Shown: one piece after another, positions 33,519-42,910 of the stretch
Position numbering within the stretch: position 1 is the first letter of the stretch
Layout of the letters: every line of letters begins with the position of its first letter
Assembly: GCA_015655335.1 (NCBI GenBank)
Contig: JAATFF010000155.1
Span: 18,635 to 82,634, forward strand
DNA: 64,000 bases
Direction of reading: 5' to 3'
Source: Lysobacterales bacterium
GTDB taxonomy: Bacteria > Pseudomonadota > Gammaproteobacteria > Xanthomonadales > Rhodanobacteraceae
Position numbers and translations under genes: made by a program
Notes under the pieces: generated by a model
Databases searched by the model: none
Seen by the model: the letters and a program-made list of their open reading frames with translations, nothing else
Told to the model about the DNA's origin: nothing

Positions 33519-35816
33519 GTGAAAACCGAGCATGTGATGATGGGTATATCGATTGCTGCAGCACTTGCCGTGCTGCCATCGGTTACCCTGGCTTCCGCTT
33601 CAAACCCTGCGCTTGCAGGCCTCAATACGGCCGAAGCGCCTCGTGTTACCCAGACGGTCGATAATCGTGTCGTCTCTGCGTTGAGTAACACCCATCTGTC
33701 GATTCTCGCCAATACCGCGCCTACGGGTGCCGTGGCCGACTCGACCCCCATGAATCATATGCAACTCATTCTCCAGCGCAGCTCCACGCGTGCAGCGGCA
33801 TTGGAGTCGTTGATTAGTGCACAGCACGATCCCAGTTCATCAAAATTTCACCAGTGGCTAACCCCTGAAGAATTTGGCGCGACGTTCGGCGTGGCAGATG
33901 CCGATATCGCCGCTGCAAAAGCATGGCTTGCGTCGCAGGGCTTCACCGTCAATGGTGTGTACCCGAACAAGATGCAGATCGATTTCAGCGGCACAGCTGG
34001 GCAGATACGCCAGGCGTTCCATACCCAGGAAAGTCGCTACATGGTCAACCACGTAAGCCATATCGCCAATAGTGCCGATATCAGCGTGCCCTCGGCGCTG
34101 CATAGCGTGGTAGTTGGTGTCGCCGGTCTCAATGACTTCCGGCCACAGCCTTTGCACAAGCAACCGCAAGTCGCGCAATTCAACAAGTCATCGCAAAACT
34201 TCAAGATTCAGCAGGCCTCTGCGCCCAAGCCTGGTTCCGCACCTAACCCGATGGTCAATTTCACCGGTGGCGTGCGTGGTTTCGTGCCGTACGACATGAA
34301 TACGATCTACAACACTACGGCGTTGTACAACAGCGGGCTAACCGGTTCGGGTATCACGATTGCTGTGGTCGAAGATCAGGATATGGATGTCGATGACTGG
34401 CCGAACTTCGTCAGCCAATTCAACCTTGGCAGTTACGGCGGTACGTTCAACCAGTTCCAGCCATTGCTTTCGCCGGATACGGGCAATTGTTCCGATCCCG
34501 GCGGCAACAATCCCGATGAAGAGAGCATCGAAACAGTGTTGGATGCCGAGTGGTCCACGGCCATGGCTCCGGGTGCCAATATCTGGGTGGCGACCTGCAA
34601 CGATTCGAGCAGCAACAACTTCTTCGGTGGCGTCTTCACTGCGGCGGACAATTTGATCAACGGTACCTCGCGTCCCAATATCATCAGTGCAAGCTACGGA
34701 TATGGGGAAGGCTTTACGGATACCCCCAGCAAGACAGCGATCGATCTGATGTGGGCGCAGGCGGATGCGGAAGGTATTTCGGTTTTCGTATCCACCGGCG
34801 ACTCCGGTTCCAATCCAAGCTTAAATGGCTCGATCATCAACGGTGCTCCTGCGATTGACGCCAATTCGTTTGCGACCTCGCCCAATGACACCGGCGTGGG
34901 TGGTACGGATACGGCCGATGTGCTGGACGGCACCTCCAAGAAATATTTCAGCAGCACCCTCAATGCAAGCTACGGTTCGGCGCTGTCCTACGTGCCGGAA
35001 ATCACCTGGAACGAATCCTGCGGCAACACCCGAGCGGCCTCGGATCTGGTCAACCTTACTGCGTTGAAATTCTGCAAGAACGCGTTGATCTACGACCCCA
35101 ACGGCGACTACGTCACTTCGGAAAGCGGCAGCGGCGGACCTTCGTCGGTCGATAGCAAACCGTCTTGGCAGCGGATCGTTCACGGAGCAGCCAAGGATCA
35201 GTCGCGTGATTTGCCGGATGTTTCGTTGTTCGGCGGTTCGTATGGCGGCTATTCGTGGGTGATTCTGTGCACGGGTTTCTATCCGTGTACCGCCAACTTC
35301 AGTTCGCCGGTGGAACTGGTCGGCGGCACGTCGCTGTCATCGCCGATGTTCGCAGGCATTCAAGCGCTGATCGATCAGGGCTTGTCCAAGGCTGGCTTGT
35401 CCGCAAACCAAGGCAATGCCGCACCGACGCTGTATGAGCTGGCCCGCGCCGAATACGGCGGCGCCACCGGTGCTGCACCATCGACGCTTGCGCAGTGCGA
35501 CTCCGACAACGGCACCAAGGGAACCAGCAAGTGCGTGTTCCACAACATCACCGACGGCGGCAACTCCACACAATGCATCAATGTTGAAGAGTTTGCGGAG
35601 ACCACACCTGACTGTTACTACTATGGAACCATTCAGAACTTCGAGGGTTTCTACGGTCCGACACAAGTGGGCCTGACCTCGTCCAATGCGTCGAAGTACA
35701 ACAGCAACACGGCAGCATTCGCTGCGCAGGCCGGTTGGAGCTTCGCCAACGGCCTGGGTTCGGTGAATGCCAACAATCTGCTCTCAGCGTGGAAGAAGTT
35801 TGTCAATGTGAAGTAA
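33519..35816 (+). CDS. S53 (sedolisin/kumamolisin-type) secreted serine-carboxyl peptidase
   Basis: 765 residues, GTG start at 33519 with AGGGAG ten bases upstream. A signal peptide (MMGISIAAALAVLPSVTLAS) is followed by a pro-kumamolisin activation domain (MQLILQRSSTRAAALESLIS, HQWLTPEEFGATFGV) and the S53 catalytic domain. Expected catalytic residues are seen: Glu338 and Asp342 in IETVLDAEW, Asp428 in STGDSG, and Ser605 in GGTSLSSP. These acid-active endopeptidases mature by autocleavage of the propeptide. The calcium-site end of the domain is diverged (the chain ends FANGLGSVNANNLLSAWKKF). It is a monocistronic unit closed by a terminator. Confidence 0.92.
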   Translation: MKTEHVMMGISIAAALAVLPSVTLASASNPALAGLNTAEAPRVTQTVDNRVVSALSNTHLSILANTAPTGAVADSTPMNHMQLILQRSSTRAAALESLISAQHDPSSSKFHQWLTPEEFGATFGVADADIAAAKAWLASQGFTVNGVYPNKMQIDFSGTAGQIRQAFHTQESRYMVNHVSHIANSADISVPSALHSVVVGVAGLNDFRPQPLHKQPQVAQFNKSSQNFKIQQASAPKPGSAPNPMVNFTGGVRGFVPYDMNTIYNTTALYNSGLTGSGITIAVVEDQDMDVDDWPNFVSQFNLGSYGGTFNQFQPLLSPDTGNCSDPGGNNPDEESIETVLDAEWSTAMAPGANIWVATCNDSSSNNFFGGVFTAADNLINGTSRPNIISASYGYGEGFTDTPSKTAIDLMWAQADAEGISVFVSTGDSGSNPSLNGSIINGAPAIDANSFATSPNDTGVGGTDTADVLDGTSKKYFSSTLNASYGSALSYVPEITWNESCGNTRAASDLVNLTALKFCKNALIYDPNGDYVTSESGSGGPSSVDSKPSWQRIVHGAAKDQSRDLPDVSLFGGSYGGYSWVILCTGFYPCTANFSSPVELVGGTSLSSPMFAGIQALIDQGLSKAGLSANQGNAAPTLYELARAEYGGATGAAPSTLAQCDSDNGTKGTSKCVFHNITDGGNSTQCINVEEFAETTPDCYYYGTIQNFEGFYGPTQVGLTSSNASKYNSNTAAFAAQAGWSFANGLGSVNANNLLSAWKKFVNVK

Positions 35817-35837
35817 TTCCTATTGATGTGGTTACCT

Positions 35838-35874
35838 TTCCCCTTGGTAGTGTGGCTGCCAAGGGGATTTTTTT
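35838..35874 (+). terminator. Rho-independent terminator after the S53 peptidase
   Basis: CCCCTTGG (35840-35847) pairs with CCAAGGGG (35859-35866); three further inner pairs are possible. Followed by A and seven T. Confidence 0.92.
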
Positions 35875-35969
35875 GCCTGCTGCAAAATCCGGATATTACG
35901 TTCGTCGACGAAATATCTATCCGCGCTATGACATAAGCTTCCGTGGTCCCCTCCGCCACAACTATCCCC

Positions 35970-37367
35970 ATGGATCAATCCTCGTTTCACCGCGGCATCG
36001 CGCGCGTGACTACCGCGACCAGCTTCGGCTTTGCCCTGGTACAACTGGACGTCACCATCGTAAACGTGGCGTTGCCGCGCATTGCCACCGAGCTGCACAC
36101 GGGCGTGGCGGGTTTGCAGTGGGTGGTGGATGCTTATGCGCTGGCGTTTGCCGTGCTGTTGCTCGGTATGGGTTATCTGGGCGATCGCCTTGGATCTCGC
36201 AAGGTGTATTTGTGCGGCATGACGCTGTTTGCGCTGGCGTCGATACTGTGTGGTTGCGCGACGAATGCGCCGTTGCTGATTGTCGGTCGAACATTGCAAG
36301 GCATGGGCGCAGCGGCAATGCTGCCGTGTTCGCTGGCCTTGCTCAGTCATGCCACCGCGCACGAGCATGCATTACGCGCACGCGCCATCGGCTGGTGGAC
36401 GGCGGCGGGAAGCATCGCCATCGCGGCAGGTCCGATCATTGGCGGATTGCTGATGAGCGTACTGAACTGGCGCAGCATTTTTTTCGTCAACGTACCGGTG
36501 TGTCTGGTTGGCGCATGGCTTACTTTGCGTGTGCCCGAGACGGAGCGCAGGGCACAACACAAACATTTCGATCTCCCCGGGCAGCTATTGGCCATTCTCG
36601 CCATCACGGGATTGACGATGGCGGTGATCGAGGCGCATCCACTGGGATGGACGCATCCGCTCGTGCTGACCTGCATCGCTGCGGTGCTGGTAACCGCTCC
36701 GCTATTCCTCTGGGTGGAGTCGCGCAGCCCCGCACCGATGTTGCCGTTGCGTTTTTTCAAAGCACCCGGATTCAGCGCGGCCGTCGTGTACGGCATCGTG
36801 ATGAATCTCACGTACTACGGCATCGTTTTTCTACTCAGTCTCTACTTGCAACGCGTCCACGGTTACAGCGCATTGCGTACGGGCCTGGCGTACCTTCCGC
36901 TGACGGCGACGTTTTTTGGTGTGAACATATTCAGCGGATGGCTGGTCGGACGTACGGGTGCGCGCTTGCCGATGGTGCTGGGTGCATTGATCGATTGCGC
37001 GGGCTTCGCGCTTTTCCTGCTGCTGGGCGCCGATAGCCCCTACTTGTTGATGTTGCCTGCGTTTGCGTTGTTGCCGGCGGGCATGGGTTTGGGCGTACCT
37101 GCGATGACGACGACAGTGTTGTCCTGTGTCGAAAAAGAGGCATCGGGCACCGCGTCTGGCGTGCTCAATTCGGCACGCCAGGCGGCTGGCGCAATGGGCG
37201 TGGCGTTGTTTGGATCGTTGGCCGGCGATAGTAACGATCGCATCGTCACCGGCTTGCATCTTTCTTCCTGGATCTCGGTCGCGCTATTGCTTGCGTTGGC
37301 GGTGCTGGCGTTCCGGTGCATAACGTCTATCGGCGCCGCTCGACGCAGCCAGACCGTGGATCATTGA
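35970..37367 (+). CDS. MFS drug-exporter-like transporter (DHA2 / EmrB-QacA type)
   Basis: 465 residues from the ATG at 35970 (a GTG at 35943 is possible; neither has a clear ribosome-binding site). The chain has about 14 membrane segments. LVQLDVTIVNVALPRIATEL in the first helix, GYLGDRLGSRKVYL in loop 2-3 (MFS motif A) and RTLQGMGAAAMLPCSLALLS (motif C-like) are typical of the DHA2 family of proton-driven drug exporters. Its stop overlaps the convergent monooxygenase gene by 7 bases. The substrate is unknown; a neighbouring monooxygenase and TetR suggest detoxification of an aromatic compound. Confidence 0.88.
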   Translation: MDQSSFHRGIARVTTATSFGFALVQLDVTIVNVALPRIATELHTGVAGLQWVVDAYALAFAVLLLGMGYLGDRLGSRKVYLCGMTLFALASILCGCATNAPLLIVGRTLQGMGAAAMLPCSLALLSHATAHEHALRARAIGWWTAAGSIAIAAGPIIGGLLMSVLNWRSIFFVNVPVCLVGAWLTLRVPETERRAQHKHFDLPGQLLAILAITGLTMAVIEAHPLGWTHPLVLTCIAAVLVTAPLFLWVESRSPAPMLPLRFFKAPGFSAAVVYGIVMNLTYYGIVFLLSLYLQRVHGYSALRTGLAYLPLTATFFGVNIFSGWLVGRTGARLPMVLGALIDCAGFALFLLLGADSPYLLMLPAFALLPAGMGLGVPAMTTTVLSCVEKEASGTASGVLNSARQAAGAMGVALFGSLAGDSNDRIVTGLHLSSWISVALLLALAVLAFRCITSIGAARRSQTVDH

Positions 37368-38899
37368 TCCGTGGCGCACATCGCCACGTATGAAAGTGCC
37401 GGCGCCGCGGCTTTTTCGTTGGTCGCGAAGCCTATGTATCCGTCTGGCCGAATGATCAACATTGTATCGCTGTGTATGTCGTAACCCCGGGCGGCATGTC
37501 CTTCGGCGTCGAGCAACGCGTGCGTCGATTCCTTTGCGTTCGGCGCGTCGATCGTAAAACATTTGATCGCATGGCCATGCCGCGTTTCGATCTGTGCGAT
37601 CACATCGTCCCACCCGGCTCCGAACGCAAGTAGCGTGAAGTGTGGGCCGCGAAAGAGATCGAGCAGCCGGTATTGATGATCGCCGCTGCGCAAACCCGGC
37701 GCATCGGGTGCGCGATCACCCGCATGCACCGCACCGGGCGTTTCACGATGTTCCTGCGCAAGGCGGCTGTTGCGGTAGTTGATGCCCAGTTGCAGTGTTT
37801 CGGCGTTACGCGGCGCGGCGATCTGCTTGGTGGTCGCTACGTTCGCCAGCAATGCGTTTGACATGCCCAGCACCCACGCAGCGATGGGTAGGCGTTCCTC
37901 TTCGTAGGTATCCAAGAGCGCGCTGTCCACGCCGCTCATCACGGCGGCGAGTTTCCATCCAAGGTTGTAAGCGTCCTGGATACCCGTGTTCATACCTTGT
38001 CCGCCGGCTGGCGAATGAACGTGCGCCGCATCACCGGCCACGAACGCACGACCGACACGATAGCGATCCACCATGCGCACATTGGCGCGCCAGAACGACA
38101 TCCACGTGGGATCGGACAGCCGGATGTCGCTGCGATTGCTGCGCGCATCGAGCATCTGCTGGAACACGGCCAACGAAGGCTCCGTCGGCGCATCCGGATG
38201 AAGCGACGCCTGAAACTGATACATATCGGTACCCGGCAGCGGCGCGAGCGCGACGAAACCCTCATCGGTGCGCCACGCATGCCAGAACTCGCGATCGATG
38301 CCGCTGGCTTTGACGTCGCCGACAAACATGCGATGCGTTTCGAGTGTTTCGCCCGTGAATGCGATGCCGAGCAAATGGCGCGTCGTGCTGCGACCACCGT
38401 CGCAAGCGACTAACCAGTTGGCATGCACAGTTTCGGTAACGCCTTCGTGCAACAGCGTGGCGGTAACGGCAGTTTCATCTTGGGTAAGGTCTTGGAGTGT
38501 CGTGGCGTATTCGACACATCCACCAAGTTCAGCGAGCCGCTCGCGCAGGATGCCTTCGATGCGCCATTGCGGGATGAGCAGCGTCGATCCGTACGGCACA
38601 TCCGGACGCGACTGATGACCCTCATGGATGTCCTGATCATGGTGATTACCATCCGCGTCGTAGAAGCGGAGCGGCACATGAAAACGGCCGCCAGCCAACG
38701 CCTTGTCCACCACGCCGAGATCGTCGAGCACTTCCAGCGACCGCGGTTGGGTGCCTTTGCCGCGCGACGCCACCGAGGGCTGCGGCATCGCATCGACTAA
38801 ACGACATGCCACGTTCCGCCGCGCGAGTTCGCAGGCCAGGACAAGGCCGGTGGGGCCAGCGCCGACGATAAGAACAGCCGTGGGGACGGGTTGGGCCAT
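37361..38899 (-). CDS. FAD-dependent aromatic-type monooxygenase (PheA/TfdB-like)
   Basis: 512 residues. The FAD motif VLIVGAGPTGLVLACELARR, the DG motif ACDGGRSTTRH and the GD motif VAGDAAHVHSPAGGQGMNTG place it in the same class A flavoprotein group as the gene at 20228. The C-terminal segment (GDHQYRLLDLFRGPHFTLLA) forms the thioredoxin-like tail. GGAG nine bases upstream fixes the start; this ribosome-binding site lies inside a repeat that is also a likely operator. It is divergent from a TetR gene and probably repressed by it. Expected to hydroxylate an aromatic or polyketide-like compound, such as an antibiotic. Confidence 0.87.
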   Translation of the reverse strand: MAQPVPTAVLIVGAGPTGLVLACELARRNVACRLVDAMPQPSVASRGKGTQPRSLEVLDDLGVVDKALAGGRFHVPLRFYDADGNHHDQDIHEGHQSRPDVPYGSTLLIPQWRIEGILRERLAELGGCVEYATTLQDLTQDETAVTATLLHEGVTETVHANWLVACDGGRSTTRHLLGIAFTGETLETHRMFVGDVKASGIDREFWHAWRTDEGFVALAPLPGTDMYQFQASLHPDAPTEPSLAVFQQMLDARSNRSDIRLSDPTWMSFWRANVRMVDRYRVGRAFVAGDAAHVHSPAGGQGMNTGIQDAYNLGWKLAAVMSGVDSALLDTYEEERLPIAAWVLGMSNALLANVATTKQIAAPRNAETLQLGINYRNSRLAQEHRETPGAVHAGDRAPDAPGLRSGDHQYRLLDLFRGPHFTLLAFGAGWDDVIAQIETRHGHAIKCFTIDAPNAKESTHALLDAEGHAARGYDIHSDTMLIIRPDGYIGFATNEKAAAPALSYVAMCATDQ

Positions 38900-38911
38900 G
38901 GCGAGACACTC

Positions 38912-38976
38912 CTCTCTAACATCGTTAGGGAGTAATCTATAACACGGTTAGAGGCCTCTTACAACGTTAGAGACTT
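38912..38976. promoter_or_regulatory. Divergent operator with repeated GTTAG half-sites
   Basis: Four half-sites of the form GTTAGRGRS: one inverted (CTCTCTAAC, 38912-38920) and three direct (CGTTAGGGAG 38923-38932, GGTTAGAGG 38946-38954, CGTTAGAGA 38965-38973). The first pair makes a dyad CTAAC-ATC-GTTAG. The set overlaps the monooxygenase ribosome-binding site and ends 14 bases before the tetR start, as expected for a TetR autoregulatory operator. Confidence 0.6.
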
Positions 38977-38989
38977 ATCGGAGAAGCGG

Positions 38990-39628
38990 ATGCGCGTGGG
39001 AAGAGAGCCGGTCGTCAGGGCCGGTCTGACGCTGCTGGATGCTAACGGCCTGGAGGGCCTGACGCTGAGGGCGATTGCGGCCGAACTGGGCGTCAAGGCA
39101 CCCACGCTCTATTGGCGATTCAAGAACAAGCAGGATCTGGTGGACGAAATGGCGACCCAGGTCCTCGCCGACTGGGCCAAGGCGTTCCGCACCCAGCCCC
39201 AGCCTACGTCCTGGCAAGACTGGTCGCGATCTTACGGAAGCGGCCTGCGGGAAACCCTGCTCCGCTATCGCGACGGGGCTCGCATGGTCGCCGGTTCCCG
39301 CCTTACCGATACGCGGCTTTACGCCTCCATGGAACACGTTTTGGAGGCTTTCCAGACTGCGGGTATCGCGCCGTCCGACGCCGTCTTGTGCATGGGGACG
39401 ATCTACAGTTACGTGATCGGTTTCACCATCGAACAGCAAGCCGTGCTGTCGCCCAAGGGTGAACGCGATCCGCGTTATGCCTTGTCCGAGCGCGAAGCGC
39501 GGATCGATGCCGAGCGCTATCCCTTGTCGCGCAGCATTGGCCCGGATGTGTTCGACAACTATGACGCGCGTTTTGAGCGCGGCCTTCGGATCGTCATCGC
39601 AGGTTTCGCGCAGGAAATTGCCGATTAG
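38990..39628 (+). CDS. TetR-family regulator (TetR class C-terminal domain)
   Basis: 212 residues; GGAG six bases upstream. HTH: EGLTLRAIAAELGVKAPTLY with WRFKNKQDLVDEMA. The C-terminal domain, with YRDGARMVAGSRLTDTRLYA and YSYVIGFTIEQQAVL, resembles the tetracycline-repressor subgroup (TetR_C) that binds aromatic, polycyclic ligands. It is divergent from the FAD monooxygenase, an arrangement like tetR/tetX-type pairs, so induction of the monooxygenase by an aromatic compound is likely. Ligand not determined. Confidence 0.9.
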   Translation: MRVGREPVVRAGLTLLDANGLEGLTLRAIAAELGVKAPTLYWRFKNKQDLVDEMATQVLADWAKAFRTQPQPTSWQDWSRSYGSGLRETLLRYRDGARMVAGSRLTDTRLYASMEHVLEAFQTAGIAPSDAVLCMGTIYSYVIGFTIEQQAVLSPKGERDPRYALSEREARIDAERYPLSRSIGPDVFDNYDARFERGLRIVIAGFAQEIAD

Positions 39629-39716
39629 ACGTTGTCTGCGCTGCGCCTAACGTTCGCCATGCCTCTGTAACCTGCGCACTTCACCCTGCCCGGATTGCCA
39701 AATCGGCTGTTCCCGG

Positions 39717-41018
39717 GTGGGTGTCGTGTCGTTTCTATCGGATATCCGTCGCCATCCCATGGCGATCAACCTGCTGGCCGGCGGCGCTGCGTTCCTGGCC
39801 TACGCGTCGATGTACGCCTTTCGCAAACCCTTCACTGCGGCCTCGTTCGAAGGCATGCATCTGGCTGGCATTGACTACAAAGTCTGGCTGGTGATTGCGC
39901 AGGTGTTGGGTTACATGCTGAGCAAGGTGCGTGGCATTACGTGGATCGCGGAAATTCAGCGCCAACGACGCGCACGCACCTTGGCGGCATTGATCGGCTT
40001 TTCGTGGATCGCGCTGCTCGGATTCGCGTTGGTTCCCGCTCCTTGGAACATCCCGTTCCTATTTCTCAACGGATTGCCGTTGGGCATGGTGTGGGGCGTG
40101 ATCTTCGGCTATCTCGAAGGTCGGCGCGGCACCGAACTGATGGGCGCGTGCATGTGCGCCAGTTTTATCGTGGGATCGGGCGTGGTGAAATCGGTGGGCA
40201 CGTGGCTGATGGTGCGCTGGCATGTCAGCGAATTCTGGATGCCTTTCGCCACCGGCATGGTGTTCATACCACTGCTGTGCGCAGCTACTTGGATACTGGA
40301 ACATCTGCCCGCACCCGATGCATCGGATATCGCCGCGCGCAACGCACGCATCCCGATGGACGCCAAAACACGGCGCGCGTTTCTCGCCCGCTTCCTGCCC
40401 GGCATCGCCATGATCGTGATGGCGTACATTGCGCTGACAGTCACGCGCGATTTCCGCGATAACTTCGCCGCGGAAATCTGGAGCGATCTGGGCCGCGGCG
40501 GCGACGCTTCCGTGTTCACCGAGACCGAAGTGCCGATCGCGATCGCCGTGTTGATCATCACCGCCTTCACGATGGCGGTGCGGGACAATCTGAAAGCGCT
40601 GATGCTCAATCACGTGCTGATTTTCGGCGGCTTTGCCACGGCGGTGTTCGCCACGTGGCTGCACAATCACGCCATGATCGATCCCGTCGGCTGGATCGGT
40701 TTGAGCGGCTTCGGTTTGTACCTCGCTTACGTGCCTTACAACGCCACGTTCTTCGAACGGATGCTGGCGACGTTTCGTGTGACCGGGAACGTAGGTTTCA
40801 TCATGTATATCGCCGATAGCAGCGGATACATGGGTAGCGTCTTGGTGATCCTGGTAAAAGAATTCGGCGGCATGCACCTGTCGTGGGCGTCGTTCTATGC
40901 CGATACCGTGATGACGCTATCGAGCATCGGCATGGCGATTACCTTGGTGTCCGCGCTGTATTTCCACGAAAAGGCACGGCGGTCGAAAGTGCCCGCGGGT
41001 ATGCCGGCGACAGCCTGA
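39717..41018 (+). CDS. DUF5690-family MFS-like transporter
   Basis: 433 residues, GTG start (another GTG three codons on is possible). About 12 membrane segments. Features include FLAYASMYAFRKPFTAASFE (which resembles the sugar-phosphate/anion antiporter branch of MFS), LPLGMVWGVIFGYLEGRRGT and VPYNATFFERMLATFRVTGN. I recognise it as the DUF5690 group, whose substrates are not known to me. Alone in its unit; the preceding TetR gene ends 88 bases upstream, so it might belong to the same transcript. Confidence 0.7.
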   Translation: MGVVSFLSDIRRHPMAINLLAGGAAFLAYASMYAFRKPFTAASFEGMHLAGIDYKVWLVIAQVLGYMLSKVRGITWIAEIQRQRRARTLAALIGFSWIALLGFALVPAPWNIPFLFLNGLPLGMVWGVIFGYLEGRRGTELMGACMCASFIVGSGVVKSVGTWLMVRWHVSEFWMPFATGMVFIPLLCAATWILEHLPAPDASDIAARNARIPMDAKTRRAFLARFLPGIAMIVMAYIALTVTRDFRDNFAAEIWSDLGRGGDASVFTETEVPIAIAVLIITAFTMAVRDNLKALMLNHVLIFGGFATAVFATWLHNHAMIDPVGWIGLSGFGLYLAYVPYNATFFERMLATFRVTGNVGFIMYIADSSGYMGSVLVILVKEFGGMHLSWASFYADTVMTLSSIGMAITLVSALYFHEKARRSKVPAGMPATA

Positions 41019-41716
41019 ATTCGTATCTCGTGCCGTTAGATCCAAGGCCTCGTCACGTCGATGCGAGGCGCCGGTTGCACTTACGCGTGATGCCGTGCGA
41101 TGAAGCGCGCTAAGCGCGCCTAAGCATCTTTTTCCGATGGCACAACCATGGCGATCCTCGGAGGAGCGTCTGCGTGCCTTACTGGCAACGCCATAACCTC
41201 GAAGGGGCTACGCAGCGGCGGCACGATGCGCAGCCGTGGCACGAGCCTGACGACCTCTCCCGTTTTCATCGGTGGATGCGTTCCAGGCGGGTCTTTCACG
41301 TTCATGAGAATCCCAACCCCATGCAGGTGCATGACCTGCGTTCACGAGCAACATAAAACACCCGCACCCCAAGGGTTTCGGGAAGGCTCAGAGGCGAGAA
41401 TGGCCAATCGCGGGCTGAGATGCCTGCCGCCCTGAAGGCAGGACGGGCACCTGTTCATGCTGCGCCTTCAGGTGTTACGTGGTGGTAACGGGCCAAGCAG
41501 CGTATAAACTGTGCTATGGCTCGTTACACAAACCTTACGGGAAACCGCCTAGAGTGAACGGACACTTCATGGCACTGTCTGGTTTCAAGAAGACGACCTG
41601 CAAGTAGCTCAGCCCTGCTATGGGGGATTCGACTGAGTGAGTACCCCCGAATTTTCGGGGCATCGGACCAATGATTTGCCGATCTGCGTAACCCAGATCA
41701 CCGCCCAGGTAGAGCT
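41019..41716. other. Gene-poor region with hairpins and a doubtful small frame
   Basis: About 700 bases. A 70-codon minus-strand frame at 41332-41120 (LMNVKDPPGTHPPMKTGEVV...) has protein-like composition and a possible GGGA before an internal ATG, but no family is recognised. Hairpins: CCTGCC/GGCAGG at 41423-41442, GTTAC/GTAAC near 41473-41488, and a pair of competing stems at 41622-41660 described separately. A small RNA or a decayed gene is possible. Confidence 0.35.
41622..41660 (+). promoter_or_regulatory. Competing hairpins (possible RNA switch) upstream of a small gene
   Basis: GGGGG (41622-41626) can pair with CCCCC (41644-41648), and the same C-run can instead form CCCCGAA/TTCGGGG (41645-41651 with 41654-41660). 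The two stems exclude each other. They lie about 57 bases ahead of the small gene at 41717. No T-run follows. Confidence 0.3.
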
Positions 41717-41908
41717 ATGACCACCACCCCCAAGCCGCTTTCCGCTGCCGATATCCATAACACCTACTCCATGGGTATCCGGGATGCAGCCTCGAACAAA
41801 CCCGTTACTGGCGAATACAAGCGCACATCTCACAACGGCAGAGAGCCCGGCCATCCCGGTTCGCCCCCGCCGCGCCTTCCGGTCGAGAAGGGTAAAAAGC
41901 GGCGCTGA
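41717..41908 (+). CDS. Small hypothetical protein
   Basis: 63 residues beginning MTTTPKPLSAADIHNTYSMG, with AGGTAGAG just upstream. The first half looks like a folded helix (SAADIHNTYSMGIRDAASNK), the second half is proline- and lysine-rich (GSPPPRLPVEKGKKRR) and basic, which could bind nucleic acid. No family recognised. Confidence 0.45.
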   Translation: MTTTPKPLSAADIHNTYSMGIRDAASNKPVTGEYKRTSHNGREPGHPGSPPPRLPVEKGKKRR

Positions 41909-42107
41909 ATAGCCCGTCTTTGGCTTAAGCGTTCATCTTGAAAGTACGTCATACATGGCGTAATCGCTGGCGCAAACAACGCCAGCCGTTGCCCTGTTTC
42001 GTCGCGCAACGGCGCTTCGCATCAACGCCTCATCACGTAACGGCGCACCATGACTCGCCTTGCCTGAGTGTCTAGAATCGTCCACTTTCGTCGACGAGAA
42101 AGCACGC

Positions 42108-42683
42108 GTGCAAGCACGATATTTTGAGCTTGGCGATGGCCTGGAAGCCAAACCCGCTTTACGCAGCGACGCCGACGCACTGATCGAACTGGTTCGTCAC
42201 AACGTCGGCCATATCGGGCGCTATTTACCGCCGGTTGCCGACATCGTTACCCCTGAAAAAGCCCAGGCCCATTTCGATCTCGTTGAAAGACAGATTGAAG
42301 AGGGAAGCTTGATCGACTGGCACCTGTATCAGGACGGCAAGCTCTGCGGCGAAATTCGGTTCAACCATATCGAAGCGACGAATCGTAAAACGGCAGTGGG
42401 CTGCTTTATCGATTCACGCTTGCAAGGGCGCGGCCTGATTAACCGTGCTATGACTCGCCTGTTGGCGTATGCGTTCGAAGAGTTGCGTTTCAATCGTGTC
42501 GAATGGCGTTGCGATGTGAGCAACGTATCTAGTCGGAAAGTCGCGGAACGTTTAGGGTTCGTGCTGGAAGGTCGGCTTCGCCAGGCGCAATGCTCGGAGA
42601 GTGGCTTTGAGGATGTGCTCGTATTCAGCCTACTAGCGAGTGAGTACGTTGCGCGAACGCGGAAAATCGCGGCTATTCCGTAA
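42108..42683 (+). CDS. GNAT acetyltransferase, RimJ/RimL type
   Basis: 191 residues from the GTG at 42108 (GAGAAAG upstream); the frame is open to a TTG at 42060, but family members start close to the GTG. Acetyl-CoA-binding motif A region: GCFIDSRLQGRGLINRAMTR, followed by VEWRCDVSNVSSRKVAERLG and FVLEGRLRQA, as in RimJ/RimL N-terminal alanine/serine acetyltransferases of ribosomal proteins and related enzymes. The exact acceptor is unknown. Single-gene unit. Confidence 0.85.
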   Translation: MQARYFELGDGLEAKPALRSDADALIELVRHNVGHIGRYLPPVADIVTPEKAQAHFDLVERQIEEGSLIDWHLYQDGKLCGEIRFNHIEATNRKTAVGCFIDSRLQGRGLINRAMTRLLAYAFEELRFNRVEWRCDVSNVSSRKVAERLGFVLEGRLRQAQCSESGFEDVLVFSLLASEYVARTRKIAAIP

Positions 42684-42910
42684 AAGCTCAACCGACAAAG
42701 ATGGACGATGCATGCATGAAGGATGGTCTTCGTGCACAGCGAGCACACGCGCCAATGCGCAACTTCGCGAAGAAAATGTGAATGTGTGATGCAGATCGAC
42801 TATTCGTCGGCAGAACCATTTACATCACGGCAACAGGTCTGTTTCACGTCATCAAAGTGGCACACACGATCCATATCTTCGGCTGACCCAAATCATGGAC
42901 GGGCACGAAG

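Noticed and set aside
41414..41420. GCTGAGA resembling the TPP riboswitch
   Set aside because: The other conserved parts of the THI box are not in place around it and no thiamine gene follows.
41603..41610. TAGCTCAG similar to a tRNA D-arm
   Set aside because: No T-arm motif or acceptor stem at the required spacing.
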